Assembly (NCBI GenBank): GCA_964354135.1
Contig: CAYGZA010000164.1
Coordinates: 1 to 14,700, forward strand
DNA length: 14,700 nt
Direction of reading: 5' to 3'
From: CAYGZA01 sp964354135
GTDB taxonomy: Bacteria > Planctomycetota > Planctomycetia > Pirellulales > Thermoguttaceae
The notes beneath the pieces are model-generated. The model ran no database searches, was not told the DNA's origin, and was given only the letters and a program-made list of their open reading frames with translations. The position numbers and the translations under genes are program-made. Within the stretch, counting starts at the first letter, position 1. The number at the start of each line of letters is the position of its first letter. Positions 6,252-12,766 of the stretch are shown here, one piece after another.

Positions 6252-6482
6252 ATGAAACGAAAACCGGTCAAGCTGAGTGAGCAAGTGCGGCAGGTAATCG
6301 AAACCTGCGGCAAGACCCGATACCAAATCAGCCAAGACACGGGCATCGACCAAGCAACGCTATGCCGATTCATGGGTGACAAAGGAGGGTTGTCCATTCC
6401 GGTCTTGGACACACTGGGCGAATACCTTGGGCTGCGGATCGTGGCGGTCAAGCCCGAGAGCAAGGCGAAAAAAGGTCGGTAA
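6252..6482 (+). CDS. XRE-like HTH regulator
   Basis: This encodes 76 residues. Residues about 8-58 form a Cro/CI-type helix-turn-helix: SEQVRQVIETCGKTRYQISQ for the first two helices, then DTGIDQATLCRFMGDKGGLS and a closing helix LDTLGEYLGLRIV. The C-terminus is Lys-rich. It is a DNA-binding protein without a dimerisation domain beyond the HTH. No Shine-Dalgarno is visible; the promoter at 6215-6243 places the transcript start almost at the ATG. The stop TAA (6480-6482) is two bases before the integrase ATG, so it is co-expressed with the integrase and may regulate that promoter. Confidence 0.8.
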   Translation: MKRKPVKLSEQVRQVIETCGKTRYQISQDTGIDQATLCRFMGDKGGLSIPVLDTLGEYLGLRIVAVKPESKAKKGR

Positions 6483-6484
6483 TC

Positions 6485-7825
6485 ATGGCATCAATCACGC
6501 GGGAAGCAAACGGCCGGCGGACAATTCAGTTTGTCGGCAGCGATGGCAAACGGCGGTCGATCCGGCTGGGCAAAGTGTCGCAACGGCTGGCCGAATCGGT
6601 CCAAGTGCGAGTGGAACATCTTGCGGCGGCACAAGTGACCGGCGGCGCGCTGGACGGCGAAACAGCCCGATGGGTGGCGGACCTCGACACGCGACTGGCC
6701 GACAAGCTGGCGGCCGTGGGGCTCGTTCCGAAGCGGCTTTCCGCCACCGTGGGCGCGTTCCTCGACCAGTTTGCAGCCGGCAGAATCGACGTGAAGGCGT
6801 CAACGCAAGAAGTCTGGTCGCAACCGGTTCGCAACTTGAAGGGTTTCTTCGGTGTCGATCGGCCCTTGCGGAGTATCACGGCCGGCGACGCGGAGGACTT
6901 CCGGCTGTATCTGGTCGCCCAACAGTTGGCCCCCACAACCATCCACAAGCGGCTGCAATTCGCGCGGCAGTTCTTCCGCGCCGCGTGTCGGCACAAGCTG
7001 ATTGCCGAGAATCCTTTCGCCGAGGTGCGATCCAAGGCGGCTATGGATTCGGATCGGCGGCGCTTCATTACCCCGGAGGAAACCGGCAAGCTGTTGGAAG
7101 CCTGCCCGTCGATCGACTGGCGCGTGATCGTTGCCCTGAGTCGATACGGCGGGCTGCGGTGCCCATCGGAAGTTCTGAGCCTCCGGTGGCAAGACCTGGA
7201 TTGGGAACGCGGCCGGCTTACAGTGACGAGCCCCAAGACGGAGCACCACCCCGGCAAGGATACCCGGACCATTCCCCTCTTCCCTGAGTTACGCCCGATG
7301 TTGGGAGAGGCGTTCGACGTGGCGCCCGAGGGCGCGGTCTACGTGGTCAACGAGCGGTACCGCCGATCGTCGATGGGGCCGCACGGCTGGCGCGGCTGCA
7401 ACCTCCGCACCACGTTCGAAAAGATCATCCGGCGGGCCGGCTTGATCCCCTGGCCCCGCCTCTTCCACAACCTGCGATCGTCCAGGGAAACGGAGTTGAC
7501 GAAGCGGTTCCCTATTCAGGTGGTAACGGCCTGGCTGGGGAATACCCCGGACATTGCCTTGCGGCACTATCTCCAGGTGACCGAAGACCACTTCCGGCAG
7601 GCAGCCGAGGCGGTGCAGAATCCGGTGCAGCAACCCGCCGAAAGGGTTTGCACGGGTTCGCAAGCCCCCGTCTGGCTGCGGGCGAGCGAGAATGGGAGCG
7701 AAGAACCTAACGTGAGTCCGTGCGAAGGCTTGCGACCGCTTGCGGGGCCATGCGGTGCAGTCGTAAGTTCTTGTGGCATAAGCACTAGCGGAGAGGGAGG
7801 GATTCGAACCCTCGGACCAGGTTGA
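6485..7825 (+). CDS. Tyrosine recombinase/integrase ending inside tRNA-Ser
   Basis: This encodes 446 residues. Residues about 5-50 are an arm-binding-like N-terminus (QFVGSDGKRRSIRLGKVSQR). Residues 85-175 are the core-binding helical domain (TVGAFLDQFAAGRIDVK to QFARQFFRAACRHKLIAENP). Residues 190-370 are the catalytic domain with R225 (YGGLR), K251 (SPKTEHH), H328 and R331 (HNLRSSR), W350 at the usual His/Trp position (AWLGNTPD) and nucleophile Y362 (RHYLQVT). It strand-exchanges the element at the tRNA-Ser gene. The 84 residues after Y362 form an unusual tail; the last twelve (SGEGGIRTLGPG) are encoded by the tRNA gene itself, antisense to it. The TAA of the XRE gene is two bases upstream, and no strong ribosome-binding site is seen. 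Confidence 0.9.
   Translation: MASITREANGRRTIQFVGSDGKRRSIRLGKVSQRLAESVQVRVEHLAAAQVTGGALDGETARWVADLDTRLADKLAAVGLVPKRLSATVGAFLDQFAAGRIDVKASTQEVWSQPVRNLKGFFGVDRPLRSITAGDAEDFRLYLVAQQLAPTTIHKRLQFARQFFRAACRHKLIAENPFAEVRSKAAMDSDRRRFITPEETGKLLEACPSIDWRVIVALSRYGGLRCPSEVLSLRWQDLDWERGRLTVTSPKTEHHPGKDTRTIPLFPELRPMLGEAFDVAPEGAVYVVNERYRRSSMGPHGWRGCNLRTTFEKIIRRAGLIPWPRLFHNLRSSRETELTKRFPIQVVTAWLGNTPDIALRHYLQVTEDHFRQAAEAVQNPVQQPAERVCTGSQAPVWLRASENGSEEPNVSPCEGLRPLAGPCGAVVSSCGISTSGEGGIRTLGPG
7789..7825. other. Attachment site (chromosome-element joint) in the tRNA 3' end
   Basis: The integrase frame crosses the 3' acceptor and T-arm sequence of the tRNA-Ser gene and stops at 7825. The joint must lie within or near 7789-7825, because the tRNA stays complete and everything to the left is element. 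The exact crossover core needs the other end of the element, which is not in the window. Confidence 0.65.
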
Positions 7826-7878
7826 CCCCGGTCACGGGTTTAGCAAACCCGCGCATTCGACCACTCTGCCACCTCTCC
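7789..7878 (-). tRNA. tRNA-Ser(GCU)
   Basis: The minus strand folds as a 90-nt class II tRNA. The acceptor stem is GGAGAGG / CCTCTCC (7872-7878 with 7790-7796) with discriminator G at 7789. The anticodon stem CGGGT/ACCCG carries the loop TTGCTAA, anticodon GCT (plus-strand 7842-7844). A long variable arm and the T-arm GAGGGTTCGAATCCCTC follow. CCA is not encoded (GCT follows). The gene is convergent with, and overlaps by 37 bp, the integrase gene. Confidence 0.95.
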
Positions 7879-8193
7879 AAACCATTTACTGGAAAGAGTT
7901 TACTGACATTCCCTAGGATGAGGCTAGGATAGGTACTACACCCGATTGCCCCACCGTGAACCTTTGTTGGCAGGTGGCTCGAAGCGAGTGAAGCAAGGTG
8001 GACCTTCGCGGGCTGGAACACGGTCAATCCTGCCTCCACCTGGCCACACGCCCAAAGAGTGCCAACATATCAAGATACCATAAAGCTCCCTGTCCGGAAA
8101 CCCCCGAAGCCTTATCCGGAATCACCTCTCCGCGGCTCGTGAACCTGGATTAGATATACTTATACAAACTATTATGATGAATATCGCTTTCTA
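7879..8193. other. Intergenic region, tRNA to operon
   Basis: I see no supported gene in these 315 bp. The tRNA promoter must lie here on the minus strand but no clear -35/-10 pair stands out. TCCGGAA occurs at 8093-8099 and 8115-8121, 22 bp apart (two helical turns), and could be an operator. The last 45 bp become strongly AT-rich. Confidence 0.5.
8151..8193 (+). promoter_or_regulatory. AT-rich promoter region of the mvhD-metF operon
   Basis: An abrupt AT-rich island holds candidate -10 hexamers TATACT (8155-8160) and TATTAT (8170-8175). Neither has a convincing -35 at 17 bp. If transcription starts here, the mRNA would have a leader of about 170-190 nt before the mvhD start preferred here. 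Confidence 0.35.
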
Positions 8194-8259
8194 ATGTTTC
8201 GAGATGGGTTTAGAATGACGGTTTCTTCCCGGCGGAGGTGGGCGAGTAGCGGGCCGGAG

Positions 8260-8316
8260 CGGCTGGGCAATCTCGACGGATTGCATCCCTCGGTCTTCCG
8301 ATGGATACGCCAGCCG
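8260..8316 (+). promoter_or_regulatory. Possible structured leader RNA (three-way junction)
   Basis: Stem P1 CGGCTGG (8260-8266) / CCAGCCG (8310-8316) encloses two hairpins. P2 is GCAATC (8267-8272) / GATTGC (8279-8284). P3 is ATCC (8285-8288) / GGAT (8303-8306), topped by CGG/CCG around TCTT. P1, P2 and P3 abut with no unpaired bases except a 3-nt linker. This lies in the region before the mvhD start preferred here. The match to any known riboswitch class is not evident, and GC-rich DNA can form such stems by chance. Confidence 0.3.
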
Positions 8317-8355
8317 GCAGTTGCCAGGCCCGTTTCGAGGGTGCCGAGCGATACG

Positions 8356-8775
8356 ATGGCAGAAGTCCTGTCTCCCGACGTGGTCGTCTACGTGTGTACA
8401 AACTGCGTTCCGCAGGGCGGGCGTCTGCCGCGGCAGTGGAATCGGGACGGCGCTCGTATCCTCGTGCGAGAGGTCCCTTGCAGCGGCAAGATGGACGGCC
8501 AGTATCTGCTCCACGCGCTGGAGGGTGGCGGACGCGGCCTCTGCGTCGTCGCGTGTCCCAGAGGGGATTGCCACTTGGCACAAGGCAACTACAGGGCCGA
8601 GGTCCGCGTTCGCACGGTGCAGCGGCTGCTGGCCGAGATCGGACTAGAGCCCGAGCGGGCCCAATGGGTGCATTGCTCTCCCGAAGACTCGCCCCAGCAG
8701 CTCGAAGATCTCGTCCGCGGCGCGGTGGAGCGCATTTGCGCCCTGGGTGAAAGCCCACTTCGCGCGGCAAGGTAG
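8356..8775 (+). CDS. mvhD: MvhD-type hydrogenase iron-sulfur (delta) subunit
   Basis: This encodes 139 residues from the ATG at 8356. The open frame reaches back to 8194, but the added 54 residues look unlike the family, whereas 139 residues is its normal size. Conserved cysteines are C14 and C17 (VYVCTNC), C42 (VPCSGKM), C63, C67 and C72, followed by the signature CPRGDCHLAQGN (67-78) and VRTVQRLLAEIG. MvhD proteins carry a [2Fe-2S] cluster and pass electrons between a flavin-containing HdrA-like protein and a redox partner. Here the partner is probably the MetF encoded 6 nt downstream. No HdrA, HdrB or HdrC gene is in the window. The start codon is the least certain part. Confidence 0.8.
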   Translation: MAEVLSPDVVVYVCTNCVPQGGRLPRQWNRDGARILVREVPCSGKMDGQYLLHALEGGGRGLCVVACPRGDCHLAQGNYRAEVRVRTVQRLLAEIGLEPERAQWVHCSPEDSPQQLEDLVRGAVERICALGESPLRAAR

Positions 8776-8781
8776 GAACCC

Positions 8782-9702
8782 ATGATCGAACAGGCCACGA
8801 GCCTCCATGAACGAATCCTGCGCGGAAAAACGATCCTGCTTGCGGAGATCTCGCCTCCGCGGGGCGTGGATCCCGCGCGGGTCCGCGACGCGGTACGACG
8901 GCTCACCGGCAAGGTTCACGCCTTGGGGGTCAGCGACAACCGGGAGCGGGTCGCGATGTCGGCCCTGGCTGCGGCCTCCCTGGTCGCGGCCGAGGGCCTG
9001 GAGCCGATCCTCCACGTGGCCACGCGGGACCGCAACCGGATCGCCTTGGTATCCGAGGCCCTGGGGGCACAGGCCCTGGGGATTCGCAATCTGCTCTGCA
9101 CCAGCGGAACGCATCAGACCCTGGGTCATTTCCGCGCCGCCAAGAACGTCTACGACGTCGATTCCATTCAATTGCTGAAGACCTACGCCGGTTTGCCGAG
9201 CGACGGCGGGCTGTTGGGCGAAGAAGGCGGCCTGGACGGGGCCGGTCCTTTCTGCCTGGGCGCGGCGGCCGCCCCGGATGCCGATCCGCTGGAGCTGCAA
9301 ATCTCGCGGCTGGTCAAGAAGACGCGTGCCGGGGCAGTCTTCCTCGTCACGCAGCCGGTCTTCGATCTGGAGCGTTTTGACGCCTGGTGGCAAGAAGTCG
9401 TCCGGCGCGGCATCCACGAGAAGGTGGCCGTCCTGGCCGGCATCCAGCCGCTCACTAGCGGTCCACTGGCCGACGCGCAGGCCGGGAAACGTCCGCTCCC
9501 GAGGATCCCGGAGTCGATGCTCCAGCGGATTGTGTCGGAAAGCGACCCCGCCGCCCGGCGAGCCCGGGCCATCGAGATCGCGGTGGAGACCATCGGGCGG
9601 CTTTCGAGCTTTCGCGGGTTGCGCGGACTGAGCATCTCGGGCGACGGCGACCTCGAAGCCGCCTTGAAGGTCATCGAGAAGTCCGGTTTGGGGAGCGACT
9701 GA
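8782..9702 (+). CDS. metF: Methylenetetrahydrofolate reductase
   Basis: This encodes 306 residues, close to the 296 of E. coli MetF. It forms a TIM barrel that reduces 5,10-methylene-THF to 5-methyl-THF on FAD. Visible motifs are LLAEISPPRG (E22, equivalent to the catalytic Glu), VSDNRERVAMSALAAA, GLEPILHVATRDRNRIAL (folate/flavin region), SGTHQTLG, YDVDSIQLLK and FLVTQPVFD (188-195, substrate-binding Gln191). The N-terminal motif and spacing resemble MetF of anaerobes that use ferredoxin or Hdr-linked partners. It starts 6 nt after mvhD and ends 2 nt before the next GTG, so all three are one transcript. There is no MetV gene in the window. It supplies methyl groups for methionine or runs in reverse in C1 catabolism. 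Confidence 0.88.
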   Translation: MIEQATSLHERILRGKTILLAEISPPRGVDPARVRDAVRRLTGKVHALGVSDNRERVAMSALAAASLVAAEGLEPILHVATRDRNRIALVSEALGAQALGIRNLLCTSGTHQTLGHFRAAKNVYDVDSIQLLKTYAGLPSDGGLLGEEGGLDGAGPFCLGAAAAPDADPLELQISRLVKKTRAGAVFLVTQPVFDLERFDAWWQEVVRRGIHEKVAVLAGIQPLTSGPLADAQAGKRPLPRIPESMLQRIVSESDPAARRARAIEIAVETIGRLSSFRGLRGLSISGDGDLEAALKVIEKSGLGSD

Positions 9703-9704
9703 CC

Positions 9705-11150
9705 GTGCCTGCCAAGTTCGTCCTCCATACCACGCCGGCCGCGCCACGCCTGCGTCCCGTGGGCAAACTGGGAATCGTGGATTGGCGGGAAGACTGTTCC
9801 AGTTGCCACAACTGCGTCAAGCGAGCTTGCGTCTATGGATTGTACCGCGACGAGGCCGACACGCTGCGCAACGAAATCGGCTACCTCGACTACATCTATC
9901 AGTGCAAAGGGTGCCTCAACTGCGTGCAGAATTGCACCAAGAACATTCTTACCCGCGTGGTCAACCCCGAGTACCGCCGGCTCGGCGACGAATATTACAC
10001 GCCGGACATCATCCTTTCCACGTGGTTCCAGGCAGAGACGGGTCGGATTCCCGTTTCCGGGTCGGGCTACGGCGGCCCATTCTCCGGCCCCGGCTTCGAT
10101 TCGATGTGGACCGACATGTCCGAGATCGTGCGTCCCACGCGCGACGGGATCCATGGGCGGGAGTACATCAGCACCAGCGTGGACATTGGCCGCAAGCTCC
10201 CCTTCCTCACGCTGGCGGACGGTCAATTGAGCTGCACGCCGCCGCCTCTGGTGGAAACGCCGTTTCCGGTGGTTTTCGACCTGATTCCTGAACACTGGCA
10301 GCGGGGGCAGGTGGTAGCCGCCGTCGCTAGGGCCGCGGCGGAAATCGGGACGCTGGCGATCCTTCGCGCTCGGGACATGGAGTCGGGGATCGCCCAAGAG
10401 CGAGGTCACGTCGTTCCGCTGCTCGAGACGCCAATCGCGACGGCGGCACTGCCGGGCCGGCCGTCGCCCCTGGCGATGATCCCCGACGGCCGGGACGTGA
10501 TGGCGGCTCAGGCTTTGCTCAAGAAGGAGAGAGCCGGTTCCGTTGTGGCCATCCGCGTGCAGGCCGGCCCCACGGTGGGCCAGCGCGTGCTCGAGCTGGC
10601 CCGCGACGGGGCGGAAGTGATCCACCTGGTTTTCGACAGTCACGGCCGCGAGGCCGCTCACCACCCGCCACCCGCGACCCACCACCCGCCACCGGCTCTC
10701 GGCACGCCGCGCCACGCGCGCGACGTCTTGCGGGACGTCCACGGCATGTTGGTCAAGCAGGGCATCCGGGACGAGGTCACGCTAATTGCCTCGGGCGGGA
10801 TCGCCTTGGCGGAGCACGTGGCCAAGGCGATCATTTGCGGCGCCGACCTCGTGGCCATCGACGTTCCCCTGGTGCTGGCCCTGGAATGCCGGCTCTGCGG
10901 GGAATGCCGGCGCGGCCAGCTCTGCCCCATCGCCCTGGAAGAAATTGAAGCGGAGTATGGCGCCCATCGCATCGTGAACTTGATGGGGGCCTGGCACCAG
11001 CAGTTGATCGAGGTGCTGGGCGCGATGGGCATCCGCGAGATACGTCGTCTGCGCGGCGAGACGGGCCGCGCGATGTTCTTTGAGGACCTGGAGCGAGAGA
11101 CGTTCGGCCGCCTATTCGGCAAGCGCAAAGGTCGAGGGATTGGGGATTAG
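9705..11150 (+). CDS. Ferredoxin/glutamate-synthase-like protein, degenerate FMN domain
   Basis: This encodes 481 residues from the GTG at 9705 (GGGGAGCG upstream). Residues 31-77 carry two ferredoxin-type clusters: C31, C34, C37, C42 and C67, C70, C73, C77. The part after residue 95 aligns with the FMN domain of GltB2-type glutamate synthase, starting at YTPDIILSTWFQAETGR. It ends with ASGGIALAEHVAKAIICGAD and a Cys motif C395, C398, C401, C407. The middle lacks GGMSFGS, GEGGY, KPGLGG and the GGTGAAP loop present in the next gene's product, so FMN catalysis is doubtful and a structural or electron-carrying role is more likely. A heptamer repeat (10660-10694) encodes HHPPPAT HHPPPAL where that loop would be. 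The last residues and the TAG stop lie in another heptamer array. Confidence 0.75.
   Translation: MPAKFVLHTTPAAPRLRPVGKLGIVDWREDCSSCHNCVKRACVYGLYRDEADTLRNEIGYLDYIYQCKGCLNCVQNCTKNILTRVVNPEYRRLGDEYYTPDIILSTWFQAETGRIPVSGSGYGGPFSGPGFDSMWTDMSEIVRPTRDGIHGREYISTSVDIGRKLPFLTLADGQLSCTPPPLVETPFPVVFDLIPEHWQRGQVVAAVARAAAEIGTLAILRARDMESGIAQERGHVVPLLETPIATAALPGRPSPLAMIPDGRDVMAAQALLKKERAGSVVAIRVQAGPTVGQRVLELARDGAEVIHLVFDSHGREAAHHPPPATHHPPPALGTPRHARDVLRDVHGMLVKQGIRDEVTLIASGGIALAEHVAKAIICGADLVAIDVPLVLALECRLCGECRRGQLCPIALEEIEAEYGAHRIVNLMGAWHQQLIEVLGAMGIREIRRLRGETGRAMFFEDLERETFGRLFGKRKGRGIGD
10660..10694 (+). repeat. In-gene heptamer repeat (xCxACCC)
   Basis: Five units of 7 bp read ACCACCC, GCCACCC, GCGACCC, ACCACCC, GCCACCG. 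The 13-mer ACCACCCGCCACC recurs at 10660-10672 and 10681-10693, 21 bp apart. The repeat keeps the reading frame only because 35 bp is filled in by neighbouring sequence; a change of one unit would shift the frame. Confidence 0.8.
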
Positions 11151-11163
11151 GGATTAGGGATTG
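11136..11163 (+). repeat. Heptamer array GGGATTR, left arm
   Basis: Four units GGGATTG, GGGATTA, GGGATTA, GGGATTG. The array encodes the C-terminal GIGD and supplies the TAG stop (11148-11150) of the preceding gene. Confidence 0.9.
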
Positions 11164-11168
11164 GACAA

Positions 11169-12743
11169 ATGGAAAGTGATTCGCCCATCGCGGTGGTACC
11201 GAGGCTCAACTCCCGCCCCCAATCCCCAATCCCCAATCCCCAATCCCCGTCCGACTACGCCGAAGTCTTGCGCGAGGTGCGGCCGGCGCCGCCCCGCTAC
11301 CGCAACGAGATCGGTAAGTTCAGCATTCGCCGGGCGTCCAGTTGCGCGGCGTGCGGCCGGTGCGTCGAGGTTTGCGAGCACGGCGTCCACCTCCGCCCCC
11401 GGGGTTATCATTCGATCATTCGGCCGTTCGACTATCGCTGCATCGGGTTCGGCTGCGCGGAGACGGATCGCTACTGTATCGACGCCTGTCCGCAGGCGGC
11501 CCTGTCGCTTTCCGAGAACCCGGCCTTCGAGACCATGGGCGACTACCGCTGGACGCCCGACCTCTTGGTAAGCACCTGGGCGATGGCCGAGACGGGCCGC
11601 CCGCCGGGAAGACACTTGGAGAGCCAAGTAGGGGCCTCGGGCGGCGGCTTCGATCGTCTGCGGCTTCGCTTCCCGGCGACGCCCCCCGCGGACCTGCGGC
11701 GCGAAGACGTTTCCACCAAGCTCGTCCTCAATCGCCGCAACGACGGGCGGCCGAAGATCGCCATCGACGTCCCCTGGTACGGCGGAGGCATGTCGTTCGG
11801 CTCGACCAACATCCGCGCCCTGTTGGGAAAGGCCCGAGTCGCCAAGGCGTTCAACGGATTTACCTGCACGGGCGAGGGCGGATATCCGGACCGATTCATT
11901 CCCTACAAGGACCACGTGATCACGCAGGTGGCCACGGGTCTGTTCGGCGTGCGCGAGGAGACGATCCAGCGGGCGCGGATCGTGGAGTTCAAGTACGCGC
12001 AAGGGGCCAAGCCGGGCCTCGGCGGCCACCTGCTGGGCGACAAGAACACGCCCAGCGTGGCGGCCATGCGCGAGACGGTTGTGGGAGTTTCCCTCTTTTC
12101 CCCATTTCCGTTCCACAGCGTCTACTCGGTGGAAGACCACAAGAAGCACCTGGACTGGATCGCGCACGTCAACCCGCGGGCGCTATTGTCGGCCAAGGTA
12201 TCCACCCCGGTCGACGTGGACATGGTTGCCGTCGGGATCTACTACGCCGGCGGCCATATTGTTCACCTCGACGGCAGCTACGGGGGCACCGGCGCCGCCC
12301 CGAACATCGCTAAGAAGAACATCGCCATGCCGATCGAGTACGCCATCGGCCGGGTACACCAGTTCCTCGTGGCCGAAGGGATCCGCGACCAGGTCACGGT
12401 GATCGCCAGCGGCGGCATCCGCACCCCGGCCGACATCGTGAAGGCCATCGCCCTGGGCGCGGATGGCTGCGTGATCGGGACGGCCGAGCTCGTGGCCCTG
12501 GGCTGCATCCGCTGCGGCGCCTGCGAGAGCGGACGCGGCTGCGCGCGGGGCATCGCCACCACCGACGACCAGTTGCTGGAGATGGTCACCGTCGAGTGGT
12601 GTACGCAGCGGCTGGTGAACCTGTACAGCGCGTGGCGGGAAATGCTGGTCGACCTGCTCTATCGCCTCGGGCTCGATTCCGCGGCGCGCTTGCGCGGCCG
12701 GACCGACTTGCTGACCCACCTGGACTACGAGGACAACCGCTAG
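11169..12743 (+). CDS. GltB2-type glutamate synthase FMN subunit with ferredoxin domain
   Basis: This encodes 524 residues from the ATG at 11169. Residues 1-30 are partly encoded by a CCCCAAT array (NPQSP repeats) and may be a non-native start; an internal GTG or TTG near 11266-11277 is possible. Residues 59-69 (C59, C62, C65, C69) and 91-107 (C91, C96, C103, C107) are ferredoxin-like clusters. Residues about 180-470 form the glutamate synthase FMN barrel: GGGMSFGS (205-212), CTGEGGY (233-239), KPGLGGHLL (281-289), DGSYGGTGAAP (368-378), ASGGI (413-417) and the cluster Cys C446, C449, C452, C458. In split archaeal-type glutamate synthase this subunit transfers ammonia to 2-oxoglutarate using reduced ferredoxin. 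It follows its degenerate paralogue and precedes the amidotransferase subunit. Confidence 0.85.
   Translation: MESDSPIAVVPRLNSRPQSPIPNPQSPSDYAEVLREVRPAPPRYRNEIGKFSIRRASSCAACGRCVEVCEHGVHLRPRGYHSIIRPFDYRCIGFGCAETDRYCIDACPQAALSLSENPAFETMGDYRWTPDLLVSTWAMAETGRPPGRHLESQVGASGGGFDRLRLRFPATPPADLRREDVSTKLVLNRRNDGRPKIAIDVPWYGGGMSFGSTNIRALLGKARVAKAFNGFTCTGEGGYPDRFIPYKDHVITQVATGLFGVREETIQRARIVEFKYAQGAKPGLGGHLLGDKNTPSVAAMRETVVGVSLFSPFPFHSVYSVEDHKKHLDWIAHVNPRALLSAKVSTPVDVDMVAVGIYYAGGHIVHLDGSYGGTGAAPNIAKKNIAMPIEYAIGRVHQFLVAEGIRDQVTVIASGGIRTPADIVKAIALGADGCVIGTAELVALGCIRCGACESGRGCARGIATTDDQLLEMVTVEWCTQRLVNLYSAWREMLVDLLYRLGLDSAARLRGRTDLLTHLDYEDNR
11217..11248 (+). repeat. Heptamer array CCCCAAT, right arm
   Basis: Four perfect CCCCAAT units (11217-11244) plus CCCC. 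The array is the inverse of 11136-11163, giving a stem of about 28 bp with two mismatches and a loop that contains the ATG at 11169. The unit is identical to the STRR1 consensus CCCCART known from cyanobacterial genomes. Confidence 0.9.
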
Positions 12744-12746
12744 ACG

Positions 12747-12760
12747 GAGAATCGATTCTC
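12747..12760. other. 14-bp perfect palindrome after the stop codon
   Basis: GAGAATCGATTCTC begins three bases after the TAG at 12741-12743. With no loop and no T run it is more likely a protein-binding or recombination site than a terminator. Confidence 0.6.
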
Positions 12761-12766
12761 ATCAAC

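Larger units (their letters stand above)
1..7825. mobile_element. Integrated plasmid-like element in tRNA-Ser (right part)
   Basis: All genes here point right and end in a tyrosine integrase whose last codons lie in the 3' half of a tRNA-Ser gene. That is the classic layout of a tRNA-integrated element. The cargo is an excisionase-like HTH, a ParB/TOPRIM chimera, a DnaB-N/RepA-like ATPase followed by iteron-like repeats, and a Dam-type methyltransferase, so it resembles an integrating plasmid or phage-plasmid more than a transposon. I saw no conjugation, capsid or terminase gene, but the left part is outside the window. No second copy of the tRNA 3' end is visible in 1-7780, so the left attachment site must also be outside. 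Confidence 0.8.

Noticed and set aside
1..7788. Second copy of the tRNA-Ser 3' end as the left attachment site
   Set aside because: I looked for the T-arm and acceptor sequence on both strands in the element part and found none, so the left end lies outside the window.
8194..8355. N-terminal extension of MvhD
   Set aside because: The frame is open from 8194, but the extra 54 residues are Arg/Ser-rich and unlike MvhD, and the 139-residue version fits the family size. I keep it only as an alternative start.
9183..10742. 519-codon open frame on the minus strand opposite metF and the 9705 gene
   Set aside because: It is antisense to two well-supported genes, has a low-complexity His/Arg/Gly-rich composition and no recognisable domain. 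Long antisense frames are common in GC-rich coding DNA.
11154..12167. 337-codon open frame on the minus strand
   Set aside because: It is antisense to the FMN subunit with intact family motifs, and its C-terminal part is made of the CCCCAAT/GGGATTG arrays.
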